Below are positions 52,561 to 61,232 of a stretch of DNA of 64,000 nucleotides, one piece after another (within the stretch, counting starts at the first letter, position 1; each line of letters opens with the position of its first letter). The translations under genes and the position numbers were made by a program. Source of the stretch: Actinobacteria bacterium OK074 (GTDB lineage: Bacteria > Actinomycetota > Actinomycetes > Streptomycetales > Streptomycetaceae); contig LJCV01000044.1 in the NCBI GenBank assembly GCA_001298575.1, positions 1 through 64,000 on the forward strand, written 5' to 3'. The notes beneath the pieces are model-generated. The model saw only the letters and a program-made list of their open reading frames with translations. It ran no database searches and was not told where the DNA came from.

Positions 52561-54006
52561 TACGACCGTTTTCGTCGCGGTGCAGCTGTCGAGGGCCTCC
52601 ACGCCCTTCTCGCGGCCGTAGCCGGACCTGCGGAACCCGCCGAACGGGAGTTCCACACCGCCGCCCGCGCCGTAGGTGTTCACGTAGACCTGACCCGCCT
52701 CCACCTCCGCGGCGACCCGGTGCGCCCGGCTGAGGTCCTTGGTCCAGACGGCGCCGAGCAGGGCGTACTCGGTCCCGTTGGCCAGGGCGACGGCCTCCTC
52801 CTCGGTCGAGAACCGCATCGTGGTGAGCACGGGGCCGAACACCTCCTCCTGCGCGATCGGGGAGGCCGGGTCGACGCGGTCGATCAGGGTCGGCATGAAG
52901 TAGGCGCCGTCCGCCAGGCCCGCGGGCTCGGCCACCGAACCGCCGAAGACGATCTCGCCGCTGCCGGCCGACCGGACGTAGCCGCGGACGCGGTCCTGCT
53001 GCTTGCGCGAGACGAGCGGGCCGAGGTCGGGGTCGTCGAGGCCGCGGCCGATCGTCACCCCGGCGAAGTGCTCCGCGATGCGCTCCACCAGCTCGGCGTG
53101 CACGCTCTCGTGGGCGAGCACCCGTGACCCGGCCGAACAGGTCTGCCCGGCGTTCTGCAGGATCGCGCCCGCCGCGACCCGGGCGGCCTTCTCGACGTCG
53201 GCGTCGGCGAACACCAAGTGGGCGGACTTGCCGCCGAGTTCGAGCGTCACCGGGGAGACCCGTTCGGCGGCGGCCGCGGCGACCAGGCCGACGCCCGGGG
53301 TCGAGCCGACGAAGCCCAGGTGGTCGATGCCGGGATGGGCCGCCAGTGCGGCGCCCGCCTCGGCGCCGAGCCCGGTCACGACGTTGAACACCCCTCGCGG
53401 CAGCCCGGCCTCGACCGCGAGCCGGGCCACGGCGACCGCGGTGCGCGGGGTCTCGTCGGCAGGCTTCGCCACGGCGCAGTTGCCCGTCGCCAGGGCGGGT
53501 GCGACGCCCCGGGCCAGCAGTTGCAGGGGGTAGTTCCAGGCGAGGATGTGGCCGGTGACGCCGTGCGGTTCACGCCGGGTGTACACGTGGAGGTCGGGGC
53601 GCAGCGGCAGGCTCAGCCCGTAGTAGGAGTCGATCGCGCGGCCGTAGAAGCGGAAGTAACGGGCGCACACCCGGGCGTCGTTGCGGGCCTGGGACAGGGG
53701 TTTGCCGGAGTCCTCGCTCTCCAGCCGGGCGAGTTCCTCGCTCCGGCTCTCGATGAGGTCGGCCAGCCGGCACAGCAGGTCGGCGCGGTGTTCCGGTGTC
53801 GTGGTGCGCCAGGCCCGCTGCGCCGCGCGTGCCGAGGCGACCGCCCGGTCGATCTGCTCGGGGGTTCCTCGCGACACCGTGCCGAGCGACCGTCCGGTCG
53901 AGGGGTCGATGTTCTCGTAGACCTCGGGGGTTCCGACCGGCACCCCGTCGATGAAGGACTCGGTGACCTGCGCCAAGTCCGGTACGCCCACATCGAGTCG
54001 GCTCAT
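52549..54006 (-). CDS. Aldehyde dehydrogenase (NAD(P)-dependent)
   Basis: A 485-aa enzyme of standard length. It has GHILAWNYPLQLLARGVAPALATGN (cofactor region), GFVGSTPGVG, the catalytic Glu in TLELGGKS, the catalytic Cys in NAGQTCSAGSR and the late QEEVFGPVLTTMRF. It should oxidise an aldehyde, perhaps released after ring opening, to the acid activated by the nearby CoA synthetase. ATG 54006 has GGGAGG upstream. It diverges from the NTF2-like gene across 250 bp in which I saw no clear operator. Confidence 0.94.
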   Translation of the reverse strand: MSRLDVGVPDLAQVTESFIDGVPVGTPEVYENIDPSTGRSLGTVSRGTPEQIDRAVASARAAQRAWRTTTPEHRADLLCRLADLIESRSEELARLESEDSGKPLSQARNDARVCARYFRFYGRAIDSYYGLSLPLRPDLHVYTRREPHGVTGHILAWNYPLQLLARGVAPALATGNCAVAKPADETPRTAVAVARLAVEAGLPRGVFNVVTGLGAEAGAALAAHPGIDHLGFVGSTPGVGLVAAAAAERVSPVTLELGGKSAHLVFADADVEKAARVAAGAILQNAGQTCSAGSRVLAHESVHAELVERIAEHFAGVTIGRGLDDPDLGPLVSRKQQDRVRGYVRSAGSGEIVFGGSVAEPAGLADGAYFMPTLIDRVDPASPIAQEEVFGPVLTTMRFSTEEEAVALANGTEYALLGAVWTKDLSRAHRVAAEVEAGQVYVNTYGAGGGVELPFGGFRRSGYGREKGVEALDSCTATKTVVVQL

Positions 54007-54257
54007 GTGGGGCCTCCCGCCGCCGTGGCCGGACCGCCTCGTCCGGCATGTTCGGATGAGTGACCTTTCTGCACAGACCGGCCACGCTAACGGCGATCGG
54101 GCACCGGTTCCGGATTCGTTCCCGCTCAGCGGGCACAGGACATGACTCCCGCCGCGGCACTTCCTAAGTTGATCGCGGGGGCTTCCCGCAACCCCTGCCG
54201 TGCCGGGCGGCGCCGTCACCCCGCCCCCGAGTGCGCGGCACACGAGAGGAGCGAACC

Positions 54258-54770
54258 ATGCTGACCGAACCGGCGCCGATCGCCCTACTGGCGGCGAAGC
54301 AGGAGATCACGGAGGTGCTGTTCCGGTACTGCCGCGGGCTCGACCGCATGGACCGCGCGGTCGCCGACACCGTCTGGCATCCCGACGGCACGGCCGACTA
54401 CGGCCCCGGCTACCGGGGGACCGCCGCCGGCTTCCTCGACTTCGTCTGGGGCTACCACGCCGGGCTCGCCGGCCATTCGCACCTGGTCTCCAACGTCCTC
54501 GTCGAGGTCGACGACGCGGCGGGCACGGCGGCCAGCGAGGCATACGTGTCGGTGTGGCTGTGCACGCGCCCGGCCGACGGCCGGGTCACGGACCTGTTCC
54601 ACCGCGGCCGGTACGTCGACCGCTGGTCGCGCCGCGAGGGCGTCTGGGCCATCGACCACCGCACCTACGTCGGTGACCTCTACCGCGAGGTGCCGCGCCC
54701 CGCCGGGGCCGCCGTGGATCTCTCGGGACGCCGGGACGGCACCGACCCTTCCTACGAGGTCTTCCGCTGA
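54258..54770 (+). CDS. NTF2-like/SnoaL-like protein
   Basis: A 170-aa cone-fold protein. The sequence AAKQEITEVLFRYCRGLDRMDRAVADTVWHPDGTADYG is typical of the nuclear-transport-factor-2-like group often found beside catabolic monooxygenases. ATG 54258 follows GAGAGGAG. The function could be isomerase, dehydratase or small ring-hydroxylating subunit-like; I cannot say which. Confidence 0.85.
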   Translation: MLTEPAPIALLAAKQEITEVLFRYCRGLDRMDRAVADTVWHPDGTADYGPGYRGTAAGFLDFVWGYHAGLAGHSHLVSNVLVEVDDAAGTAASEAYVSVWLCTRPADGRVTDLFHRGRYVDRWSRREGVWAIDHRTYVGDLYREVPRPAGAAVDLSGRRDGTDPSYEVFR

Positions 54771-54935
54771 CCCGACGCGGCACCCCGGCCCGCCCCGGAA
54801 CGCACGCGGACGACCACGCGGGCCGACGTACCGCAACGACGTCTCCGGGGCATCCGTGCGCCCGGGAGCCCGTCCGCCCGGCCCCCGCCCCGCCGCCCTG
54901 CCCCGCTCCTCGACCCCGGCTCATGAGAGGCCCCG

Positions 54936-56314
54936 ATGACCACGTCACGCAGTGACCGGATGACCCTCGTCGCGTTTCTCCAGGCGTCCAACGTGTCGGT
55001 GTAGTCCGGCTCGTGGCGCTATCCCGGTGCGGCGGCGGACTTCCTGGACGTGCGCTCCTACCGGCGGATCGCGCGCGTGCTGGAAGAAGGCATGTTCGAC
55101 CTGATGTTCTTCGACGACCGGCTGGCGATGCCGACGATCCACGGCGACTCGCCGGCCGACGCCGTCCGCTACGGCGCCCGTCCCGTCAAGCTCGACCTGA
55201 GCACGGTGCTGGGCGCCGTCGCGGGCGCCACCGAGCACATCGGGCTCGGCGCGACCTACTCCACGACCTGCTTCCAGCCCTTCCACGTGGCGCGGACGTT
55301 CGCCACGCTCGACCACCTCAGCGGCGGCCGGGCCGCCTGGAACATCGTGACCTCGGTGAACGACGCCGAGGCCCAGAACTTCGGCCTGGAGGAACACCTC
55401 GAACACGACAAGCGCTACGACCGGGCCGAGGAGTTCGTCGAGGTCGTCTCCAAGCTCTGGGACTCGTGGGAGGACGACGCCGTCGTCGCCGACCGTAGCG
55501 CCGGGGTGTTCGCCGATCCCGACAAGGTCCACGAAGTCGCCCACCGGGGTGAGTACTTCAGCGTGCGCGGGCCCCTGACCGTGCCGCGCACCCCCCAGGG
55601 GCGGCCGGTGATCATCCAGGCCGGGCAGTCGGGCCGGGGCCGGGTGTTCGCGGCCAGGTGGGCCGATCTGATCTTCACCTCCGACCCGAGCCAGGAGATC
55701 GCGCGTGAGCGCTACCGGGAGCAGCGGGAGCTGATCGCCGAGGCCGGGCGGGCGGCCGATTCCGCCCGGCTGCTGCCCATGGTGTACACGATCGCCGGTG
55801 AGACGGAGGCCATCGCCCGGGAGAAGGAGCGCTCCTGCTCAACGAACTCGTGCATCCCATGGCGTCGTTGGCCCTGCTCTCCGAGGTCACCAACCACGAC
55901 TTCGCCGGCCACTCGCTCGACGACGTCGTCACCGACGAGCTGCTCGACTCGGTGTCCGGGATCCGCGGGCTGGTCCAGGGGGTACGGCGACACCTGGGCG
56001 ACGGCGAACTGACCCTGCGCACGCTGGCGAACCACCGGGCCACCCTCCTCCAGGGCCCGCGGTTCGTGGGCACGGGACCGCAGATCGCCGAGCAGATGCG
56101 GCAGTGGTTCGAGTCACGCTCCTGCGACGGCTTCGTCCTCGCCGCCACCCATTTTCCCGGCGCCTTCGAGGACTTCGCCCGGCTGGTGGTGCCCGAACTC
56201 CGGCGCCTGGGGCTGGTCCGCGACGCGTACCCGGGCAGGACCCTGCGGGAGAACCTCTCCCTCGACCGCCCGGCGAACCTGTTCGCACAGGAACGGCAGG
56301 ACACACGGGCCTGA
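54936..56314 (+). pseudogene. LLM-class flavin monooxygenase, broken by amber codon and frameshift
   Basis: The sequence matches the nitrilotriacetate/DszA-type FMN-dependent monooxygenases along about 460 codons: an N-terminal MTLVAFLQASN, then GSWRYP, FDLMFFDDRLAMP, and DHLSGGRAAWNIVTS. Two lesions break it. A TAG at 55002-55004 replaces a codon that is probably Tyr (V-TAG-SGSWRYP). Near 55830 one base is missing, so the text after REKER changes frame and resumes as NELVHPMASLALLSEVTNHDF in the 55850-56314 frame. With two independent lesions it is most likely dead, unless they are sequence errors. It sits between the NTF2-like and CitE-like genes. Confidence 0.85.
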
Positions 56315-56395
56315 CCACGGCCGAGACCGGCGTACGGGACCCACGTACGGGACCCATGCGCGGACCGGGACACCTGCCCGAACCGGGACACCTAC

Positions 56396-57325
56396 TTGAG
56401 GAGAGACCGGAACACGACGAACACCCCTCCCCTGCGCCGCTCGGAGCTGGCCACGCCCGCCTCCAACGACCACATGTTCGCCAAGGCCGCCGCCTCGGAC
56501 GCCGACCTGGTCTTCCTCGACCTGGAGGACGCGGTGGCCCCCGCGCTGCGCGAACAGGCCCGGGGCAAGGCCGTACGGGCGCTGAACGAGTACGACTGGG
56601 GCGCCACCGTCCGTGCGGTGCGGATCAACGGGATCGACACCCGGTGGGCCCATGGCGACATCATCGAGGTGGTCGAAGGGGCCCGGGAGAACCTGGACAC
56701 CCTCATCGTCCCGAAGGTCACGGCCGGACGGGACGTCTGGTGGGTCGACGTGCTGCTGAGCCAGCTGGAGGAGCGGCTCGGGCTGCGCAGGCGGATCCGG
56801 CTGGAAGTCCTCATCGAGGACGTCGCGGGGGTCGCGCACGCCGAGGAGATCGCCACCGCGAGCACCCGCCTGGACGCCGTCGTCTTCGGCGCCGGTGATC
56901 TGTCGGTGTCGCAGGGCGCCCGGGTGGACACCAACTTCCGTCCACGGGAGCCGTATCCGGGCGACTTCTGGTACTTCGCCCGGATGCAGGTGCTCACCGC
57001 GGCGCGCATCGCGGGCGTCTCGGCCATCGACGCCCCCTACCCCGACTTCCGCGACCCGGCCGGATACGAGGAGGACGCGCGCGCGGCGGCCTCGCTGGGG
57101 TTCAACGGCAAGTGGGCGGTCCATCCTTCGCAGATCGAGATCGCGAACCGGGTCTTCCGGGCGACGGACGACGAGGTCGAACGGGCCCGGCGCGTCCTGG
57201 CGGCGTACCGCGCCGCCGAGGCCAAGGGCCTGGGGGCCACCAGCGTCGACGGCCAACTGGTGGACGCCGCGCACGTGAAGCTCGCGGAGGGTGTCCTCGC
57301 GCAGCACTCCGCCACGGCCGGCTGA
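56396..57325 (+). CDS. HpcH/HpaI-CitE-like lyase
   Basis: About 305 aa of the CoA ester lyase/citrate lyase beta-type barrel. RRSELATPASNDHMFAKAAASDADLVFLDLEDAVAP and later VLIEDVAGVAHAEEIA, FGAGDLSVSQGA and GKWAVHPSQIEIAN carry the metal-binding Glu/Asp and CoA-contact residues. It probably cleaves a malyl- or citramalyl-like CoA ester. The start is doubtful: TTG 56396 has no ribosome site, while GAGGAG at 56398-56403 points to ACG 56414 where ATG might once have been. Tandem repeats (13 bp, 56331-56356) fill the upstream gap. Confidence 0.87.
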   Translation: MRRDRNTTNTPPLRRSELATPASNDHMFAKAAASDADLVFLDLEDAVAPALREQARGKAVRALNEYDWGATVRAVRINGIDTRWAHGDIIEVVEGARENLDTLIVPKVTAGRDVWWVDVLLSQLEERLGLRRRIRLEVLIEDVAGVAHAEEIATASTRLDAVVFGAGDLSVSQGARVDTNFRPREPYPGDFWYFARMQVLTAARIAGVSAIDAPYPDFRDPAGYEEDARAAASLGFNGKWAVHPSQIEIANRVFRATDDEVERARRVLAAYRAAEAKGLGATSVDGQLVDAAHVKLAEGVLAQHSATAG

Positions 57326-57331
57326 CAACGC

Positions 57332-58978
57332 TCAGGAACGGCTCCCGGCAGCGGTCTCGGCGGCGGCGCGGGCCCGCAACCGCTCGCGCAGCTCGTACTT
57401 GCGGACCTTGCCCGACGGGGCGAGCGGCAGCTCCGGCACGACCTCGACGCGCTCCGGTGTCTTCTGGGGCGCGACCCGGTGCCGGGCGAACAGCTCGCGC
57501 ACCTCCTCGATCCCCAGTGTGCCGTCGCCGTCGAGGACCACGAACGCGGCCACGCGCTCGCCGTAGCGCGGGTCGGGTTCCGCGACCACCGCCGCGTGCC
57601 GCACCCGGGGATGGGTGGCGAGGATGTCCTCGACCTCCTTGGAGGCGATGTTCTCGCCGCCCCGGATGATGATGTCCTTGATGCGGTCGGTGATGGTCAG
57701 GTGCCCGTCCTCGTCGAGACGTCCGACGTCGCCGGTGCGGAACCAGCCGCCGGGCAGGAACGCCGACAGGTCGTGGACGGGGTCCCGGTACCCGACGAAC
57801 TGGCTCGGCCCACGGGTGAGGACTTCTCCCTGCTGCCCGGCGGGCAGGGGCCGCAGCTCCTCGTCGACGATCCGGACTTCGTCACCGAAGCGCACCACAC
57901 CGTCCGTCAGCGACCGTTTGCGCGCGGAGGCGTCCAGCGGGGAGGTCGCGCACCGCGGATGCTCGGTGCTGCCGTAGGCGCGGGCCACGACGATGCCGGC
58001 GGCGTCGGCCCTGGCGACCAGCGCGGGCGGCACGTTGGCGCCGCCGACCTGGACGAACCGGAGGCTGGAGATGTCCCGGCCGTGCTTCTCGGCCGCCGTG
58101 AGGATCGCCTCGACGTGCAGCGGGGTGCCGCTGGTGATGGTGCAGCGGAACTCCTCGACGAGTTCGACCGCGTGGCGATCGTGCCAGCGGTCCATGTGCA
58201 CGGTGTCCGTACCGCCGGTGATCCCGCTGCACGCGGCCAGCAGACCGGCGACATGGCCCGACGGCCAGGGAATGAGGCGGACGTCGTCCGGTCCCGCCTC
58301 GTTCATCAGGTCGCCCTTGCGCAGCTCGTACAGCAGCGAGTTGTGGGTGTGCTGCACGCCCTTGGGCACGCCGGTCGTCCCAGAGGTGTAGATCACCGCG
58401 CACACGTCGTCGGGCCGTACGCCCTCGGGCGGCCCCAACTCCCCCTCCCCCGCGACCAGTTCGGACCAGGGGACGGTCTCCGGCGCGGCCCGCCCGCCGA
58501 TCATCACGACGTGCTCCAGCGTGGGACCCGGGTCGAGGCGGGCCAGCCGGGCGACGAAGTCGATGGAGCGCCAGGCGTCGGGCAGGATCAGCACCTTGGC
58601 CCCGGCGTCCCGCAGGATGACGCCGACCTCGGCCGAGTCGTAGATGTGGGTGATGGGCAGGACGACGGCACCGGCCAGCCACGCCCCGAAGTACGACACC
58701 ACCAGTTCCTGCCGGTTGGGCACCTGCACGGCGACCACGTCACCGGGCCCCACTCCCAGCCGCCGCAGTCCGGCCGCCGCGCGCCGCCCCCGTTCGAGCA
58801 GGTCCGCGAGGGTGACCGTGATCCGCTCCTCCTCCGCGGCGAACACGAACCGCGTCCCGGGGAAGCGTCGGCCGGCGTCCGCCAGCGCCTCGGCCATGGT
58901 GCGCGAGGAGTAGTGGCCCCCTTGGTACCAGCTCTCCCGCATCAGCTCCAGGTCGTGCTGCCGCTGCTCAGGTGTCAC
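57332..58978 (-). CDS. AMP-dependent acyl-CoA synthetase
   Basis: A 548-aa ATP-dependent CoA ligase. It has VIYTSGTTGVPKGVQHTH (P-loop), ARAYGSTEHP (A5-type), GWFRTGDVGRLDEDGHLTITDRIKDIIIRGGENI (A7-A8) and APSGKVRKYEL with the catalytic Lys. It is of the long/medium-chain or cyclohexanecarboxylate-CoA ligase type. It should activate an acid produced by the aldehyde dehydrogenase or ring opening. It converges on the CitE-like gene with 6 bp between the stops. A motif related to the GntR site lies about 110 bp upstream. Confidence 0.92.
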   Translation of the reverse strand: MTPEQRQHDLELMRESWYQGGHYSSRTMAEALADAGRRFPGTRFVFAAEEERITVTLADLLERGRRAAAGLRRLGVGPGDVVAVQVPNRQELVVSYFGAWLAGAVVLPITHIYDSAEVGVILRDAGAKVLILPDAWRSIDFVARLARLDPGPTLEHVVMIGGRAAPETVPWSELVAGEGELGPPEGVRPDDVCAVIYTSGTTGVPKGVQHTHNSLLYELRKGDLMNEAGPDDVRLIPWPSGHVAGLLAACSGITGGTDTVHMDRWHDRHAVELVEEFRCTITSGTPLHVEAILTAAEKHGRDISSLRFVQVGGANVPPALVARADAAGIVVARAYGSTEHPRCATSPLDASARKRSLTDGVVRFGDEVRIVDEELRPLPAGQQGEVLTRGPSQFVGYRDPVHDLSAFLPGGWFRTGDVGRLDEDGHLTITDRIKDIIIRGGENIASKEVEDILATHPRVRHAAVVAEPDPRYGERVAAFVVLDGDGTLGIEEVRELFARHRVAPQKTPERVEVVPELPLAPSGKVRKYELRERLRARAAAETAAGSRS

Positions 58979-59078
58979 GCCCGCCGCCGCCCCTTCGTCG
59001 TCCGCGTCCCGGTCACACCACTCGGTGCACCGTCGCCCCTCCTCGCTCCCACTTCGAGGAGGGACCCTTCAGGCTACA

Positions 59079-59098
59079 TCAGTTAACTGTTTACGATC
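59079..59098. promoter_or_regulatory. Operator-like motif, divergent copy E
   Basis: ATCAGTTAACTGTTTACGAT, containing the palindrome CAGTTAACTG, lies between the CoA synthetase start and the SDR stop. It shares AGTTAACTG with motif copy C but lacks the full CATTGAGTTA, so membership of the regulon is uncertain. Confidence 0.4.
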
Positions 59099-59124
59099 AT
59101 GCCCTCGCCCCACGGCCGTACGGC

Positions 59125-59961
59125 TCACTTGAGCAGCGCGCCCGCGTCGATCGGCAGCCTCACACCGGTGATGAAGCGGGCCTCGTCGGAGGCGAGGAAG
59201 AGCACGGCGTTGCTGATGTCCAGCGGTTCGACCCAGGGGGTGGGGAGCACGTGCATGCTCTGCGACACCGCCGCGAAGTCGTCGACGGTGGGGTTCTCCA
59301 GGTCGGGGCGGAACATCCGGTAGGTGCCCTCGTGCATCACCATCGGGGTGTTGACCTGGCTGGGGTGCAGGCTGTTGACGCGGATGCCCTGCGGCCCCAA
59401 CTCCGCGGCCAGTGTGCGCATCAGGCCCACCACACCGTGCTTGGCGGCGATGTAGTGGCCGATGTTCGGGTAGCCCTTGAGGCCGCCGACCGAACTCGTC
59501 AGGACGACCGAGCCGCCCCGGCCGCCCGCGACGATGTGCGGGACGGACACCTTGGCGGAGAGCCACACACCGGTGAGGTTGATGTCGATCATGTCGCGCC
59601 AGGTCTTCTCGTCCATGGCGTCGAGCGGGGCGCCCTCACTGCCGAGTCCCGCGTTGGCCACCACGATGTCGAGCCGCCCCAGTTCGGCCACGCCGTCGTC
59701 CACCACCGCCTTGAGCGCGTCGTGGTCGCGCACGTCGGCCTGCACGGCGATGATGCGGCGGCCCAGTTTCTGCACCTGACTGACCGTCTCGTCCAGGTCC
59801 TCGGGGGTGGACATGGGGAAGGGGACGCCGTCGAGCTGCTTGCACACGTCGACGGCGATGATGTCGGCGCCTTCCTCGGCCAGCCGCACGGCATGACTGC
59901 GGCCCTGGCCGCGGGCGGCCCCGGTGATGAAGGCCACCTTGCCTTCGACTCGTCCGGGCAT
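59125..59961 (-). CDS. Mycofactocin-coupled SDR family dehydrogenase (second)
   Basis: A 278-aa SDR closely related to the one at 41725-42570: VAFITGAARGQGRSHAVRLAEEGADIIAVDVC, then ADVRDHDALKAVV, NAG, SSV...YIAAKHG and FLASDEARFITGV. The insertion after the glycine motif marks the mycofactocin-associated group. It likely oxidises a cyclic or terpenoid alcohol. The ATG at 59961 has GGAAAGCGAGG upstream, directly next to an 8-bp tandem repeat. It precedes the CoA synthetase on the same strand. Confidence 0.9.
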   Translation of the reverse strand: MPGRVEGKVAFITGAARGQGRSHAVRLAEEGADIIAVDVCKQLDGVPFPMSTPEDLDETVSQVQKLGRRIIAVQADVRDHDALKAVVDDGVAELGRLDIVVANAGLGSEGAPLDAMDEKTWRDMIDINLTGVWLSAKVSVPHIVAGGRGGSVVLTSSVGGLKGYPNIGHYIAAKHGVVGLMRTLAAELGPQGIRVNSLHPSQVNTPMVMHEGTYRMFRPDLENPTVDDFAAVSQSMHVLPTPWVEPLDISNAVLFLASDEARFITGVRLPIDAGALLK

Positions 59962-59978
59962 GACTGCCTCGCTTTCCT

Positions 59979-60018
59979 GGATGACTGGATGACGGGATGA
60001 CGGGATGACTGGATGAGG
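59979..60018. repeat. 8-bp tandem repeat before the SDR gene
   Basis: Five units, ggatgact, ggatgacg, ggatgacg, ggatgact, ggatgagg, fill most of the 75-bp gap between the CoxG-like stop and the SDR ribosome site. Copy number could vary by slippage and would change the leader length. Confidence 0.9.
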
Positions 60019-60036
60019 TGGAACGGCCGGGTGGGG

Positions 60037-60714
60037 TCACCGGTCGGGGCGTCGGCGGCCCCGTAGGACGAGCGCGAGCAGGAGCAGTGCGGCGAGTGCG
60101 GTGGCGGGCGGTGCGAGGCGTTCGAGGAGACCGGCACCGGCCGCGTCGACGAGGTCGAGGGGTTCGGCGGTGGTGCGGGGCGGGAGGCCGGCGGATGCCA
60201 CCGGTGCCGTACCGTCGGCATCGACGTCACCCGAGATGGCAGCCTCGGCGTCCGTGGACTCCCGCTCGGTTGCGGCGAGTTGGGCCGCGAGGTTCTTGGC
60301 GAACTGCCCGATGAGCGCGCCCGCGACCTCGGCGAGGGTGCCCCGGCCGAACTGCGCGGGCTTGCCCGTGATGGCGAGGTCGGTCGCCACGGACACCTCG
60401 GTGGAGTTCTCGCCGGAGTCGGCCAGACGGCAGGTGACCAGCGCCTTCGCGGTCCCGTTCCCGCGGGTCTCCCGGCCTGCCGCCTCCAGCACCACCGTCC
60501 GGTCCGTCTCGTCGCGCGACACGAACCTGACGGTGCCGTCGTAGGTCAGGCTCACGGGCCCGAGCTTGACCTTGATCCGGCCCCGGTAGCTGTCGCCGTC
60601 CCGGGAGGTGAGCGTGGCCCCGGGCACGCAGGGGGTGACGCGCTCGATGTCGAGCAGCACCCGCCACGCCTCCTGCGCCGCCACGGGAATCGTGACCGTG
60701 TTCTCCAGTCTCAT
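60037..60714 (-). CDS. CoxG-like (SRPBCC) membrane-anchored protein
   Basis: A 225-aa protein. Residues 1-145 are a CoxG/SRPBCC domain (MRLENTVTIPVAAQEAWRVLLDIERVTPCVPGATL; KVKLGPVSLTYDGTVRF). After an Ala/Asp-rich linker comes one C-terminal transmembrane helix (ALAALLLLALVLRG) and a basic tail, so it is anchored in the membrane. In CO dehydrogenase operons CoxG recruits the enzyme to the membrane. Its ATG overlaps the 2Fe-2S gene stop (ATGA). Confidence 0.88.
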   Translation of the reverse strand: MRLENTVTIPVAAQEAWRVLLDIERVTPCVPGATLTSRDGDSYRGRIKVKLGPVSLTYDGTVRFVSRDETDRTVVLEAAGRETRGNGTAKALVTCRLADSGENSTEVSVATDLAITGKPAQFGRGTLAEVAGALIGQFAKNLAAQLAATERESTDAEAAISGDVDADGTAPVASAGLPPRTTAEPLDLVDAAGAGLLERLAPPATALAALLLLALVLRGRRRPDR

Positions 60715-61190
60715 GCGGAGTCCTTGCTGTCGGCGGCGGCCCGGACCGCGTTGACGATCCCCTGGTAGCCGGTGCAGCGGCACAGGTTCCCGGACAGCGC
60801 GTCCCGGATCTCCTCGTCGGTGGGCTTGGGGTTCTCGGCGAGGAAGGCGGTCACCGAGACCACGAACCCGGGGGTGCAGAACCCGCACTGGAGCCCGTGG
60901 TGCTCACGGAACGCCCGCTGCACGAAGGAGAGTTCGCCGTCGGCCGAGGCGAGCCCCTCGACGGTGGTCACCTCACCCCCGTCGGCCTGCACGGCGAACA
61001 CCAGGCAGGCGCGCACGGCCGCGCCGTCCAGCAGCACCGTGCAGGCACCGCAGACCCCGTGTTCGCAGCCGAGGTGGGTGCCGGTCAGACCGCAGTCGAC
61101 CCGCAGGAAGTCGGCGAGGGTGCGCCGGGGCGGCACGGTCCCCCGGCGCTGCATCCCGTTGACCCGTATCCGGACGTCGACGTCAGCCAC
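60711..61190 (-). CDS. Molybdenum hydroxylase 2Fe-2S subunit (CoxS-like)
   Basis: A 159-aa subunit with two 2Fe-2S clusters: GCEHGVCGACTVLLDG plus Cys in AACLVF-like context (first, plant-type), and GLQCGFCTPGF with NLCRCTGYQGI (second). It passes electrons from the molybdenum site to FAD. The arrangement S-M-L reading leftward, with CoxG at the end, is a typical xanthine-oxidase-family operon. Confidence 0.94.
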   Translation of the reverse strand: MADVDVRIRVNGMQRRGTVPPRRTLADFLRVDCGLTGTHLGCEHGVCGACTVLLDGAAVRACLVFAVQADGGEVTTVEGLASADGELSFVQRAFREHHGLQCGFCTPGFVVSVTAFLAENPKPTDEEIRDALSGNLCRCTGYQGIVNAVRAAADSKDSA

Positions 61191-61232
61191 GAGTCGCCTC
61201 CCCTGCGTCAGCCACGGACCGCCTCCCGTACG

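Noticed and set aside
55002..55004. TAG as a recoded amino acid (for example pyrrolysine)
   Set aside because: The position is normally an ordinary residue in the family, no recoding machinery is seen, and a second inactivating frameshift is present downstream.
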